DNA of 64,000 bases from NCBI GenBank assembly GCA_038527215.1, contig JBCBGC010000019.1, positions 1 to 64,000 on the forward strand, given 5' to 3'. Each line of letters starts with the position of its first letter. Position 1 is the stretch's first letter. The translations under genes and the position numbers were made by a program. Positions 42,837 through 50,748 of the stretch are shown here, piece by piece. The notes below the pieces were generated by a model. The model ran no database searches. It was given only the letters and a program-made list of their open reading frames with translations, and was not told the origin of the DNA. The stretch is from JAWPMV01 sp038527215. Lineage in GTDB: Bacteria > Bacteroidota > Bacteroidia > J057.

Positions 42837-43721
42837 TTAGTTGAGGAGTTTGAAATTGAAGGGGATAAATACCCACATGGGGACAGCAATATCCTGGTCT
42901 GTCTGAGCAGGAGAAAATTTCAGGAGAGGGAGGGCTGCCTGAATAGGATCGTCCAAGGTAGGGTGGCTAGATCTAAATAGAAAAAACTCCTGGGGTTCTC
43001 CCTTGTCGTTGACCTTGAGGGCATAGACTACCAGACCTTCTATCCCAGCATCTCGGGCAAGTTTTGGATAACCGATCAGTCTTCTGATATGGCCCATATT
43101 TAGGGGGATAGGTTCCTGGATAATTATTCCCTGTGAGGTGAGACTATCCTGAAACGCGATGACTTGCCCGGCAGAATCATAAGCAATGATGTTCTCCTTT
43201 TGGCAGGTTAAGCTCAGCTGTCCATTAGGATGCCAGGCCTTCACTTCTCCCCCCGGACTTTCTTCCATCAGCTTTTTTCCATTCTCCCGGAACCAACTAC
43301 GGCGAGAACCTTGATATTTCCCTTTTTGATTGGTGAGGGGCTCCCACTTAGCTCGCAACGTACCATCTGGGAAAAAATGTTGCCAGGATTGGCTTATCTC
43401 GGGGCTAAAAGTTCCGTGGCTTTTGAGACTACCATCAGGAAAATATAGTTTGAGGTCAGCGCGGTACAGGTTATACATCCTGAGTTTGCGGATATCGCGG
43501 CTTGGACCCTGAAATACTTCCTCTGCTAATAGCACCTTGTCCGGCCAGCTGTAAGTCTTTTCCACGATCTGGGTCTCCCCGATTTCACGGGTTTTCGCCA
43601 GGGTAGCCTGCGCTTTGGAAGCGGGGCGTAAAAGAGAATCGAAATAGATGAAGGTTTGCGCCGGAAGGGGAAGGCTGAACAGCATGGCCCAGACCAGGCA
43701 TAAAGAGATGCGGGTTTTCAT
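42837..43721 (-). CDS. Secreted YwqK/MORN-like protein with TonB C-terminal domain, copy 1
   Basis: This 294-residue paralog of the next gene has signal peptide MKTRISLCLVWAMLFSLPLPAQ (22 residues, cited as the first part, MKTRISLCLVW), MORN-like repeats KLYFPDGSLKSHGTF and HFFPDGTLRAKW, and a TonB_C-like end: GIEGLVVYALKVNDKG, with PFNFKLL. It should be exported and lack a membrane anchor. The two genes lie 17 bases apart and both end in the same FNFK-like C-terminus. The upstream start at 43766 is rejected because the first 15 residues are not signal-like. Function unknown; the pair looks duplicated. Confidence 0.75.
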   Translation of the reverse strand: MKTRISLCLVWAMLFSLPLPAQTFIYFDSLLRPASKAQATLAKTREIGETQIVEKTYSWPDKVLLAEEVFQGPSRDIRKLRMYNLYRADLKLYFPDGSLKSHGTFSPEISQSWQHFFPDGTLRAKWEPLTNQKGKYQGSRRSWFRENGKKLMEESPGGEVKAWHPNGQLSLTCQKENIIAYDSAGQVIAFQDSLTSQGIIIQEPIPLNMGHIRRLIGYPKLARDAGIEGLVVYALKVNDKGEPQEFFLFRSSHPTLDDPIQAALPLLKFSPAQTDQDIAVPMWVFIPFNFKLLN

Positions 43722-43762
43722 GTGAATTTCATTAGTTGTGGAGCAAAAGAACGGATTTTTTT

Positions 43763-45760
43763 TCACAATTGCCCGTCCCGGGCATTGATGGCTCCTTCGG
43801 TGCCGAGCTTTTCGTGGATTTGCTTGCGCATGCTGGCGAGGTGCATGTACATCTCCAGGAGGCGGTCGCCTTCTTCGACGTCATTTTTTTGCTGAGCTTC
43901 TTTGATTTTTTCCCGACACTCCTGCCAGAGCTTTTCCACCTTTCGGCTTTTGTAGTGGTAAATGGCCCCTTCAGCAACTTTGGTGAGGTTGCCGTCCCAG
44001 ACAATGTCCAGGCGTACCCGTCGCCATAGCGGACTGGCCTCCGGCGCGGTCAGCAAATCTGCCACCAGGTTACAAATGGCTGGGTCAGGGTGGCTGAGGT
44101 AGGCGTTGAGGTTGATTTTCTGGTGCTGCTGGTATTCCTCAAACATCTGCTGCTTGAGTTGCTCGTAGGTTTGGTTTTCAAATATCAAGCCCTCCATTTC
44201 CACCAGCAGATAGGCAATCAGGTCTACGGATTCTTTTTCCACTTCATTCCCTTCTTCATCTTCTACCGGGCCCGTTTCGTCGGTCAGGGATTTGTCGAAA
44301 TGGCAGACCATGATGCGGAGAATCTCTTTTTCCTGGTTGGCCAGATCGAGTTGTTCAAAGCTCTTAAGCGCTTTGACCGGAGCCTGTTGCTGCTCGGGTG
44401 GCTGCATAGCGGCTTCCCGGCGTCGGTCTCGGGCCTGGGTTTTGGAAACCTCCCGGCGGGCTTCATCCACTGCATGCATCATCAGCGCCTCGGTGATATC
44501 CACTTGCTGCGCTACGTGGCGGATATACATCTGACGCTGCACCCGGTCTGGGATCAGGGCCAGGCTATCGGCTATGCCTTTGATGATCGCGGTCTGCACC
44601 TGGGGATCATTAGGGTCCTGGTCCTGGCTGAGCACCCGCATCTTGAAGTCGATAAAGGAGAGGGCCTCCTTTTCACACATTTCCTGAAAAGCCGTCGGAC
44701 CAAATTCCCGCACGTAGGAATCGGGGTCATGCTTATCCGGGAGGATGAGGACCTGGGCATCCATTTCCTCTTTGATCAGCAGATCAATGCCGCGCAGGGC
44801 TGCTTTGATTCCCGCTGCGTCCCCGTCATAGATCATGAGCACCTTTTTGGTGAAGCGACGGATCAGGCGCACCTGCTCCTTGGTCAGCGCCGTACCACTA
44901 CTGGCCACTACGTTCTGGATGCCATTCTGATGTAGGATGATGGTATCCATATACCCCTCCGTGAGGATACAGCGGTCAGCATTCCGAATGTGCTGCTTGG
45001 CTTCAGACAGCCCATAAAGTACCCGGCTTTTATGATAAATCTCTGACTCAGAGGAATTGATGTACTTGGCTTTCTCCTTGCTGTTGCCGAGGATACGTCC
45101 GCCAAAGCCCACCACCTTACCCATAGGATTGGTGATGGGAAACATCACCCGGCTGCGAAAGCGGTCAAAGAGCTTTTGGTTTTTCTCCGAACGACTGACC
45201 AATCCCAGGTCCAGCAGGAATTCTTCTTTGTATTGTTGTTGGGCCGCCGCATCAACCAGGCCTTGCCAGGCATCCGGAGCATAGCCCAGACGGAAAGTCT
45301 TCATGGTGTGCTCGAGGATGCCCCTTTCCTTGAAATAACTCAGCCCGATCGCTTTGCCTTCGTCGGTTTGGAGTTGTTCCTGAAAATAGCTGGCCGCAAA
45401 CTCATTGACGATCATCAGGCTCTCCCGCTTATCCCGTTGAAGCTTGGCTTCTTCCGGTTCCTCCTCTTCCTCGATCTCAATATTGTAGCGCTTGGCCAGT
45501 TGCTTGAGGGCTTCGACATAGCTCAAGCCTTCCATCTCCATGACAAAGTTGACCGCATTACCGCCTTTGCCCGAGGAAAAATCCTTATAAATGCCCTTGC
45601 CTGGATGAACCGAAAAAGAAGGGGTTTTCTCATTACTCCAGGGAGAAAGCCCCCAGAAGTTAGCGCCCTTTTTCTTCAAGGTTACATAATCGCTGACTAC
45701 CTCGACCACATCCACGGCCTGATAGATCTGATCAACAATATGTGTGGGGATTCTACCCAT
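43763..45760 (-). CDS. dnaG: DNA primase DnaG lacking the zinc ligands
   Basis: This 665-residue primase has an N-terminal zinc-ribbon-like domain, the catalytic core, and TOPRIM motifs TEGYMD (acidic), YDGDAAG (Asp) and ILPDKHDPDSYV. It makes RNA primers for replication with the replicative helicase. The usual zinc-ribbon ligands (CPFH and CFGC) are replaced: the segment reads SPWS and DFSS at residues 39-42 and 60-63, so all four ligands are absent, although the EKTPSF and GKGGN segments are kept. Similar loss is known to me from other Bacteroidota DnaG proteins. ATG 45760 is chosen because the extension to 45835 is hydrophobic and unrelated. Confidence 0.95.
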   Translation of the reverse strand: MGRIPTHIVDQIYQAVDVVEVVSDYVTLKKKGANFWGLSPWSNEKTPSFSVHPGKGIYKDFSSGKGGNAVNFVMEMEGLSYVEALKQLAKRYNIEIEEEEEPEEAKLQRDKRESLMIVNEFAASYFQEQLQTDEGKAIGLSYFKERGILEHTMKTFRLGYAPDAWQGLVDAAAQQQYKEEFLLDLGLVSRSEKNQKLFDRFRSRVMFPITNPMGKVVGFGGRILGNSKEKAKYINSSESEIYHKSRVLYGLSEAKQHIRNADRCILTEGYMDTIILHQNGIQNVVASSGTALTKEQVRLIRRFTKKVLMIYDGDAAGIKAALRGIDLLIKEEMDAQVLILPDKHDPDSYVREFGPTAFQEMCEKEALSFIDFKMRVLSQDQDPNDPQVQTAIIKGIADSLALIPDRVQRQMYIRHVAQQVDITEALMMHAVDEARREVSKTQARDRRREAAMQPPEQQQAPVKALKSFEQLDLANQEKEILRIMVCHFDKSLTDETGPVEDEEGNEVEKESVDLIAYLLVEMEGLIFENQTYEQLKQQMFEEYQQHQKINLNAYLSHPDPAICNLVADLLTAPEASPLWRRVRLDIVWDGNLTKVAEGAIYHYKSRKVEKLWQECREKIKEAQQKNDVEEGDRLLEMYMHLASMRKQIHEKLGTEGAINARDGQL

Positions 45761-45796
45761 GCTTAAAATTAGCGGATTCGGAGGGATAATAAAAAA

Positions 45797-45809
45797 CAGG
45801 ACTGTCCTG
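45797..45809. promoter_or_regulatory. Short palindrome in the dnaG/marR gap
   Basis: CAGGACTGTCCTG is a perfect inverted repeat (6-base arms around a single T). It lies 36 bases upstream of the dnaG ATG and 41 bases before the MarR promoter TTG. It could be a binding site for the MarR protein or another regulator; no copy was found elsewhere in the window. Confidence 0.4.
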
Positions 45810-45849
45810 ACTAAGAAGGACCCAAATCGGATCATCTTCTTACCTCGAC

Positions 45850-45880
45850 TTGATTATCTCTGCGCATTTTGGTAAAATTG
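45850..45880 (+). promoter_or_regulatory. MarR gene promoter (TTG-N20-TAAAATTG)
   Basis: TTG at 45850-45852 is followed after 20 bases by TAAAATTG (45873-45880), one mismatch to TAnnTTTG. Transcription would start near 45887, which makes the upstream ATG at 45850 unusable and favours the GTG start at 45934. Confidence 0.5.
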
Positions 45881-45933
45881 TATGCAAGCATAACATTTTT
45901 TGTTCTGCCGTCTACCCCTCGAAACGTTCATTT

Positions 45934-46392
45934 GTGGAAGTAAAGATTAAAGAGAAAAAACGGGCCATCTGTTTTGATACGAAGGTGGCCTGGCTGGCTA
46001 TTTCTCGCATGTATAATGCGATGGCAGCCCCGCATGAAATTACGGCTAACGTCGGCTTCGTGCTGTTGCATATCGATGAGGAAAATGGAACTCCCGCCAC
46101 CAAAATTGCCCCGTTGATGGGCATGGAGTCCCGGAGTTTGACCCGCATGTTGGCGAAGTTGGAAGAGCGCAAACTGATCTACCGGCAAGCTGACCCTCAC
46201 GATCGCCGCATGGTGCGGATTTTTCTTACCAAAGAAGGGTTAGAAGCAAAAGCCAAATCCAAAGAGGTAGTAATCGACTTCAACAAGGAACTGTATTCAA
46301 CCATTCCCAGCGAGAATCTGGATAAGTTCTTTCAGGTGCTGGACACCATCCATGAAGTACTGCGGATGCGGCAAGCCAAAGCCTCGTCCTGA
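45934..46392 (+). CDS. MarR-family transcriptional regulator
   Basis: This protein of 152 residues has a winged-helix domain: the helix with TPATKIAPLMGMESRSLTRML and the wing with DPHDRRMVRIFLT, both conserved in MarR family. It should bind DNA as a dimer and respond to a small ligand. It begins with GTG 45934 (VEVKIKEKKR), since the promoter lies downstream of the earlier ATG. The following fadJ-like and thiolase genes are 63 and 2,550 bases further on the same strand, so it may regulate fatty-acid oxidation, as FadR-like MarR regulators do elsewhere; this is inferred from order only. Confidence 0.85.
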   Translation: MEVKIKEKKRAICFDTKVAWLAISRMYNAMAAPHEITANVGFVLLHIDEENGTPATKIAPLMGMESRSLTRMLAKLEERKLIYRQADPHDRRMVRIFLTKEGLEAKAKSKEVVIDFNKELYSTIPSENLDKFFQVLDTIHEVLRMRQAKASS

Positions 46393-46455
46393 GATACTTC
46401 CTTTGCTGTCCCTTCAAGCTGCAACTAAGGACTAAATATATAATTATTGACTATC

Positions 46456-48909
46456 ATGGAGATAGCTGAAAAAACGACTACCCTCCCTGGACGCCAATCC
46501 TACCGAAACATCAAAAAGGTAGCAGTATTGGGGTCTGGCGTAATGGGTTCCCGCATTGCCTGCCACTTCGCCAATATTGGGGTGGAGGTGCTGCTACTGG
46601 ACATTGTGCCCCGGGAACTCAACGCCAAAGAAACCGCCAAGGGCTTGTCCCTGGAACACCCGGCCGTGCGGAACCGCCTGGTCAATACCGCCCTAACGGC
46701 TGCTGTTAAAGGCCGTCCGGCTGCCTTATATGACAAGGCATCCGCCAAACTGATTAAAACCGGCAATTTTGACGATGATTTCGAAAAGGTAGCGGATTGC
46801 GACTGGATCCTCGAAGCGGTGGTAGAGCGCCTCGATATCAAGCAGATCATTTTTGAAAAAGTAGACCAGTACCGCAAACCCGGTAGCCTGGTTACCTCTA
46901 ATACTTCCGGGATTCCTATCCACATGATTGCCGAAGGGCGATCTGAGGATTTTAGGAAACATTTTTTTGGAACCCATTTCTTCAATCCTCCACGCTATCT
47001 CCGCTTGTTGGAAGTGATTCCCGGACCTGATACGGATCCCGGTGACATTGACTTCATGATGCACTATGGGGATTTGTTTTTGGGTAAAAAGACCGTCCTG
47101 TGTAAAGATACCCCGGCCTTTATCGCCAACCGGGTGGGAATCTACGCCATGGCTAAAATATTCCAGGTGATCCAGGATATGGGCCTCACCATTGAAGAAG
47201 TCGATAAACTGACAGGTCCAGCTACCGGCAAGCCTAAGACCGGGACCTTCCGTCTGAGCGATTTGGTTGGATTGGACACTACCGTACATGTGATCAACGG
47301 GATTGCTCAGAACTGTCCTGATGACGAGGAAAAAGCCTTGTTTACCGTGCCGGATTTCGTGCAGAAGATGGTGGACAATAAGTGGCTGGGAGACAAAACC
47401 CGGCAGGGCTTTTATAAAAAGACCAAAGGAGATGATGGCAAACGTAAAATCCTTTCTCTGGATCTGAATACCCTGGAGTACCGGGAAAAAGCCAAAGTGG
47501 ATATTCCAAGCCTCAAGGCCATCAAGAATACCACCAACCTTAAGAAGAAACTGAATGTGCTATTTGAGGCGGAAGACAAAGGGGGAGAATTTACCCGTCG
47601 GACCAGCCTGGGCGTTTGGGCCTATGTCTCTAACCGCATTCCAGAAATAGCCGATGCGCTCTATCAGATTGATGATGCGATCTGTGCGGGATTTGGATGG
47701 GATAAAGGGGCGTTTGAAGCCTGGGAAATGGTAGGCGTCGCCAAAACCATGGACATGTTTGCGGCTGAGGGCATCAAGCCCGCCGCCTGGGTTCAGGAAA
47801 TGCTGGAGGCCGGACATGAGAACTTTTACAAAACTGAAGGAGGCGTCAGAAAGTACTACGACATTCCTTCTAAGTCTTATAAAGTCATTCCAGGCACCGA
47901 GTCTTTGATTTTACTCGATACCCTGAGAGAGGAGAAAAAAATCTGGGGCAATGCCGACGCTTCGGTGATCGATCTGGGAGACGGCGTACTGAACGTAGAG
48001 TTCCACTCCAAGATGAACTCCATTGGCGAGGGCAACCTGCGAGCCATTCATCATGCCATTGATTTTGCAGAAGAAAACCACTACAACGGGGTGGTGATCG
48101 CTAATGAAGGGACCAACTTCTCGGTAGGAGCCAATGTGATGCTGATGCTGATGATGGCTACCCAGGGGCAGTGGGACCAGTTGAATGAAGCGGTAGATTT
48201 CTTCCAGCAAACTTCTATGCGGATTCGGACTTCTTCCATTCCGGTGGTGGTAGCCCCTCATGCCATGACCCTGGGGGGAGGCTGTGAGTTCACCATGCAC
48301 TCCGACGTAGCCGTCGCCAACGCTGAGACTTACATCGGTCTGGTTGAGGTAGGCGTAGGACTGCTGCCCGGTGGAGGCGGAACCAAAGAATTTGCCATGC
48401 GTGCCGCGGCCAAATACACCCAGCCCGGAGCCATTGCTTCCGGCGTGATGCAGGAGTATCTGATGAACATTGCTACGGCTAAAGTGGCTACTTCTGCTGC
48501 AGAAGCCAAAGGCATGGATATCCTCCGTTCCGGCGACCATATCGTTGTAAACGGGGCCCGTCGCCTCAAAGAAGCCAAGGAGGTCATCCTGGCGATGCAG
48601 GATGAAGGATATACCGCGCCAGTCGCCCGGACCGACATTCCGGTATTGGGCCGCAATACCCTGGCTACCCTCTATGCAGGCATTGCAGGCATGCAGTATG
48701 GCCATTATGCTTCTGAGCACGACGCCAAAATCGCCAAGAAAGTGGCTTGGGTACTTTGTGGAGGAGACATCTCTGCCGAAAACACCCTGGTTTCTGAACA
48801 GTATCTCCTGGATATTGAAAGAGAGGCTTTCCTGAGTTTGGCTGGAGAGAAAAAGACCATGGACCGGATGCAGCATATGTTGCAGACTGGCAAACCCTTA
48901 AGAAACTAG
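46456..48909 (+). CDS. 3-hydroxyacyl-CoA dehydrogenase / enoyl-CoA hydratase (FadJ/FadB-like)
   Basis: This 817-residue bifunctional enzyme of beta-oxidation has an N-terminal NAD-binding 3-hydroxyacyl-CoA dehydrogenase domain (GSGVMGSRIACHFAN, then THFFNPPRYLRLLEV), and a C-terminal enoyl-CoA hydratase/isomerase domain with NFSVGANVMLM, GGGCEFTMHSD and PGGGGTKEF. The catalytic Glu of the hydratase lies in GGCEF. The order (dehydrogenase first, hydratase last) is opposite to E. coli FadB. I start at ATG 46456, since the earlier TTG 46447 adds only three residues. It is followed by thiolase after 37 bases, forming a beta-oxidation operon. Confidence 0.92.
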   Translation: MEIAEKTTTLPGRQSYRNIKKVAVLGSGVMGSRIACHFANIGVEVLLLDIVPRELNAKETAKGLSLEHPAVRNRLVNTALTAAVKGRPAALYDKASAKLIKTGNFDDDFEKVADCDWILEAVVERLDIKQIIFEKVDQYRKPGSLVTSNTSGIPIHMIAEGRSEDFRKHFFGTHFFNPPRYLRLLEVIPGPDTDPGDIDFMMHYGDLFLGKKTVLCKDTPAFIANRVGIYAMAKIFQVIQDMGLTIEEVDKLTGPATGKPKTGTFRLSDLVGLDTTVHVINGIAQNCPDDEEKALFTVPDFVQKMVDNKWLGDKTRQGFYKKTKGDDGKRKILSLDLNTLEYREKAKVDIPSLKAIKNTTNLKKKLNVLFEAEDKGGEFTRRTSLGVWAYVSNRIPEIADALYQIDDAICAGFGWDKGAFEAWEMVGVAKTMDMFAAEGIKPAAWVQEMLEAGHENFYKTEGGVRKYYDIPSKSYKVIPGTESLILLDTLREEKKIWGNADASVIDLGDGVLNVEFHSKMNSIGEGNLRAIHHAIDFAEENHYNGVVIANEGTNFSVGANVMLMLMMATQGQWDQLNEAVDFFQQTSMRIRTSSIPVVVAPHAMTLGGGCEFTMHSDVAVANAETYIGLVEVGVGLLPGGGGTKEFAMRAAAKYTQPGAIASGVMQEYLMNIATAKVATSAAEAKGMDILRSGDHIVVNGARRLKEAKEVILAMQDEGYTAPVARTDIPVLGRNTLATLYAGIAGMQYGHYASEHDAKIAKKVAWVLCGGDISAENTLVSEQYLLDIEREAFLSLAGEKKTMDRMQHMLQTGKPLRN

Positions 48910-48946
48910 TGTACCCTTTTTGACTGAAAAAAATTGATATAAAGAA

Positions 48947-50125
48947 ATGGAAGCATATATCGTAGCCGGATATCGTACCGCCGTCGGCAAGTCCAAAAAA
49001 GGCGGATTCAAGGCCATGCGTTCCGATGACCTCGGAGCTCAGGTGGTCAAGCACCTGATAGCCAGTGTTCCTGAACTGGACCCAACCCGCATTGATGACC
49101 TGATCTGTGGCTGTGCTGTACCCGAAGCCGAGCAGGGTATGCAGATTGGTCGGATGATCTCGCTCATGTCCCTGCCTATGAACGTTTCCGGGGTTACTGT
49201 CAACCGCTACTGCGGTTCCGGTCTGGAAACCATCGCCCTGGGCGTGGCCAAAGTCAAAGCCGGAATGGCGGATTGTATCGTAGCTGGTGGCATTGAAAGT
49301 ATGTCGCTGCTCCCCATGATGGGCCACAAAGTAGCCCTGAACATGGACCTGGCTGAGAAGCATCCGGACTGGTACCTGGGCATGGGATTGACCGCGGAAG
49401 AGGTAGCGGTTGATTACAAAATCAGCCGGGAGGACATGGATGAATTTTCTTTCCACTCTCACCAGAAGGCCATCAAGGCTATCCAATCAGGAAAATTCAA
49501 AGACCAGATCGTACCCATCGAAGTAGAAGATGTGTATGTAGACCACGATTTTAAGCGGCAGACCAAGCGCTATGTAGTGGATACAGATGAAGGACCGCGC
49601 GCCGATACCAGCGTGGAAGTACTTGGTAAGCTACGTCCGGTATTCCGCAACAATGGGACCGTTACCGCGGGGAACTCTTCTCAGACTTCTGATGGGGCAG
49701 CTTTTGTCCTGATCATGTCTGAGCGCATGGTCAAGGAACTGGGCTTGGAGCCTAAAGCCCGGATGGCTGGCTATGCCACCGAAGGCATTGATCCGCGGAT
49801 CATGGGCATGGGACCGATTGTGGCCGTACCTAAGGTGCTCAAGCAAACGGGCCTATCTCTGAACGATATTCACGCGGTAGAACTGAATGAAGCCTTTGCT
49901 TCTCAGTCGCTGGCAGTGATGAGAGAACTCAATCTCGATCCATCTATCGTGAACGTAAACGGAGGTGCAATTGCCCTGGGGCACCCCCTGGGCTGTACCG
50001 GCGGTAAGCTAACCGTTCAACTCATGCACGAGATGGCCGCGAACCAGCAGAAATACGGAATTGTTACGGCTTGTGTAGGAGGTGGTCAGGGAGTAGCTGG
50101 TGTTTTTGAAGTATTTTCAAATTAA
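48947..50125 (+). CDS. Acetyl-CoA C-acyltransferase (thiolase)
   Basis: This 392-residue thiolase cleaves 3-ketoacyl-CoA with CoA to acetyl-CoA and a shortened acyl-CoA. The nucleophilic cysteine is Cys89 in [10 protein letters not shown], the His in [15 protein letters not shown], and the C-terminal Cys in TACVGGGQG. It resembles FadA, but some family members run in the synthetic direction; the neighbouring FadJ-like gene favours beta-oxidation. It lies 37 bases after the FadJ-like gene and is followed by an intrinsic terminator at 50191. ATG 48947 is preceded by AAAGAA. Confidence 0.94.
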   Translation: MEAYIVAGYRTAVGKSKKGGFKAMRSDDLGAQVVKHLIASVPELDPTRIDDLICGCAVPEAEQGMQIGRMISLMSLPMNVSGVTVNRYCGSGLETIALGVAKVKAGMADCIVAGGIESMSLLPMMGHKVALNMDLAEKHPDWYLGMGLTAEEVAVDYKISREDMDEFSFHSHQKAIKAIQSGKFKDQIVPIEVEDVYVDHDFKRQTKRYVVDTDEGPRADTSVEVLGKLRPVFRNNGTVTAGNSSQTSDGAAFVLIMSERMVKELGLEPKARMAGYATEGIDPRIMGMGPIVAVPKVLKQTGLSLNDIHAVELNEAFASQSLAVMRELNLDPSIVNVNGGAIALGHPLGCTGGKLTVQLMHEMAANQQKYGIVTACVGGGQGVAGVFEVFSN

Positions 50126-50190
50126 TGCTACGATTCTGGAAGGAATGAAAATCTACATGAGTTGATTTCCGAATCAGAAGTAAATATGGA

Positions 50191-50218
50191 AGGGTGGTCT
50201 TAGGACCGCCCTTTTTTT
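50191..50218 (+). terminator. Intrinsic terminator of the beta-oxidation operon
   Basis: AGGGTGGTC (50191-50199) pairs with GACCGCCCT (50204-50212), a nine-base stem with one G-T pair and loop TTAG, followed by T7 (50212-50218). It lies 65 bases past the thiolase stop. Confidence 0.85.
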
Positions 50219-50404
50219 ATGGAAAATTAACGTGGTGCTAAGCTCAGGGAAATAACACGCCTTAGCAATTTTTCAATTTTTGGCATTTAACGGGGAGCGA
50301 TCATAAATGGTTGCCATGTCGCTGCGCTTTTTATGATAATTTCTAGTAAAATTTCATTTTTTTTAATAATTGGCAGGTTTTGAGGCTGAATTGTGATTTT
50401 TTTC
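50219..50404. other. AT-rich intergenic region with inverted repeats
   Basis: No gene is seen. It holds ATCATAAA (50300-50307) paired with TTTATGAT (50330-50337), and an alternative inner hairpin ATGG/CCAT. The rest is T-rich. A structured non-coding RNA is possible but not shown; the downstream promoter at 50405 serves the tiny ORF. Confidence 0.45.
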
Positions 50405-50435
50405 TTGCAAAAACGGCTATTTTTTAATACTTTTA
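50405..50435 (+). promoter_or_regulatory. Promoter of the 50-residue ORF (TTG-N20-TACTTTTA)
   Basis: TTG at 50405-50407 and TACTTTTA at 50428-50435 lie 20 bases apart; the -7 box has one mismatch. The small ORF starts 64 bases downstream at 50499. Confidence 0.5.
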
Positions 50436-50498
50436 AAATTCTGTTAGCGCCTACCCAACGGAAAAAGTAGTAGTCGTACCTTCCAACCCGAGATTAGC

Positions 50499-50651
50499 AT
50501 GAAACGTCGAGTCCCTTCTATGCGGTCAAAAAACCGCACAACCCGCCTCCGCTCTCAACACACCAGACAAAAGAGCCAGAATCAGGATAGAATCGCTAAC
50601 CTGAACATCTCCAAGCTGCCTATGGTCAGCGAAAAGGAAGAAGAAAAATAA
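50499..50651 (+). CDS. Tiny basic protein
   Basis: This 50-residue ORF begins MKRRVPSMRSKNRTTRLRSQ (first 20 residues) and ends in an acidic tail SEKEEEK. It is too short for routine ORF callers. The basic N-terminal half has a net charge of about +10 and an RNA- or DNA-binding appearance; the acidic end is separate. It has its own promoter (50405-50435) and tandem terminators at 50665-50732, so the transcript is a small independent unit. I recognise no family, and a leader peptide or an antisense transcript remains possible. Confidence 0.6.
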   Translation: MKRRVPSMRSKNRTTRLRSQHTRQKSQNQDRIANLNISKLPMVSEKEEEK

Positions 50652-50664
50652 GGATAGAAAAAAT

Positions 50665-50686
50665 AAAGCCTTGATCAGAAGGCTTT
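50665..50686 (-). terminator. Downstream hairpin on the sucB side
   Basis: AAAGCCTT (50665-50672) pairs with AAGGCTTT (50679-50686). On the minus strand it is followed by ATTTTTTC, a T-run typical of a terminator, making it a second stop site for sucB; on the plus strand it has no T-run. Confidence 0.5.
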
Positions 50687-50694
50687 GGGTTTAG

Positions 50695-50732
50695 AAAAAA
50701 AGAAAGCCGGTAAGGATTCCTTACCGGCTTTC
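50695..50732 (-). terminator. Terminator of sucB
   Basis: GAAAGCCGGTAAGG (50702-50715) pairs with CCTTACCGGCTTTC (50719-50732), a 14-base perfect stem around ATT. On the minus strand T7 follows (A-run at 50695-50701). It lies 16 bases past the sucB stop and may also end the small plus-strand transcript. Confidence 0.88.
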
Positions 50733-50748
50733 TTGTACACAAGTTTTT

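Noticed and set aside
45761..45835. 25-codon extension of dnaG
   Set aside because: It starts before the expected MGRIPTHIVDQIYQ primase N-terminus and lies in the divergent promoter gap.
47911..48876. 321-residue minus-strand frame inside the FadJ-like gene
   Set aside because: No family features; the plus-strand gene carries all dehydrogenase and hydratase motifs over this interval.
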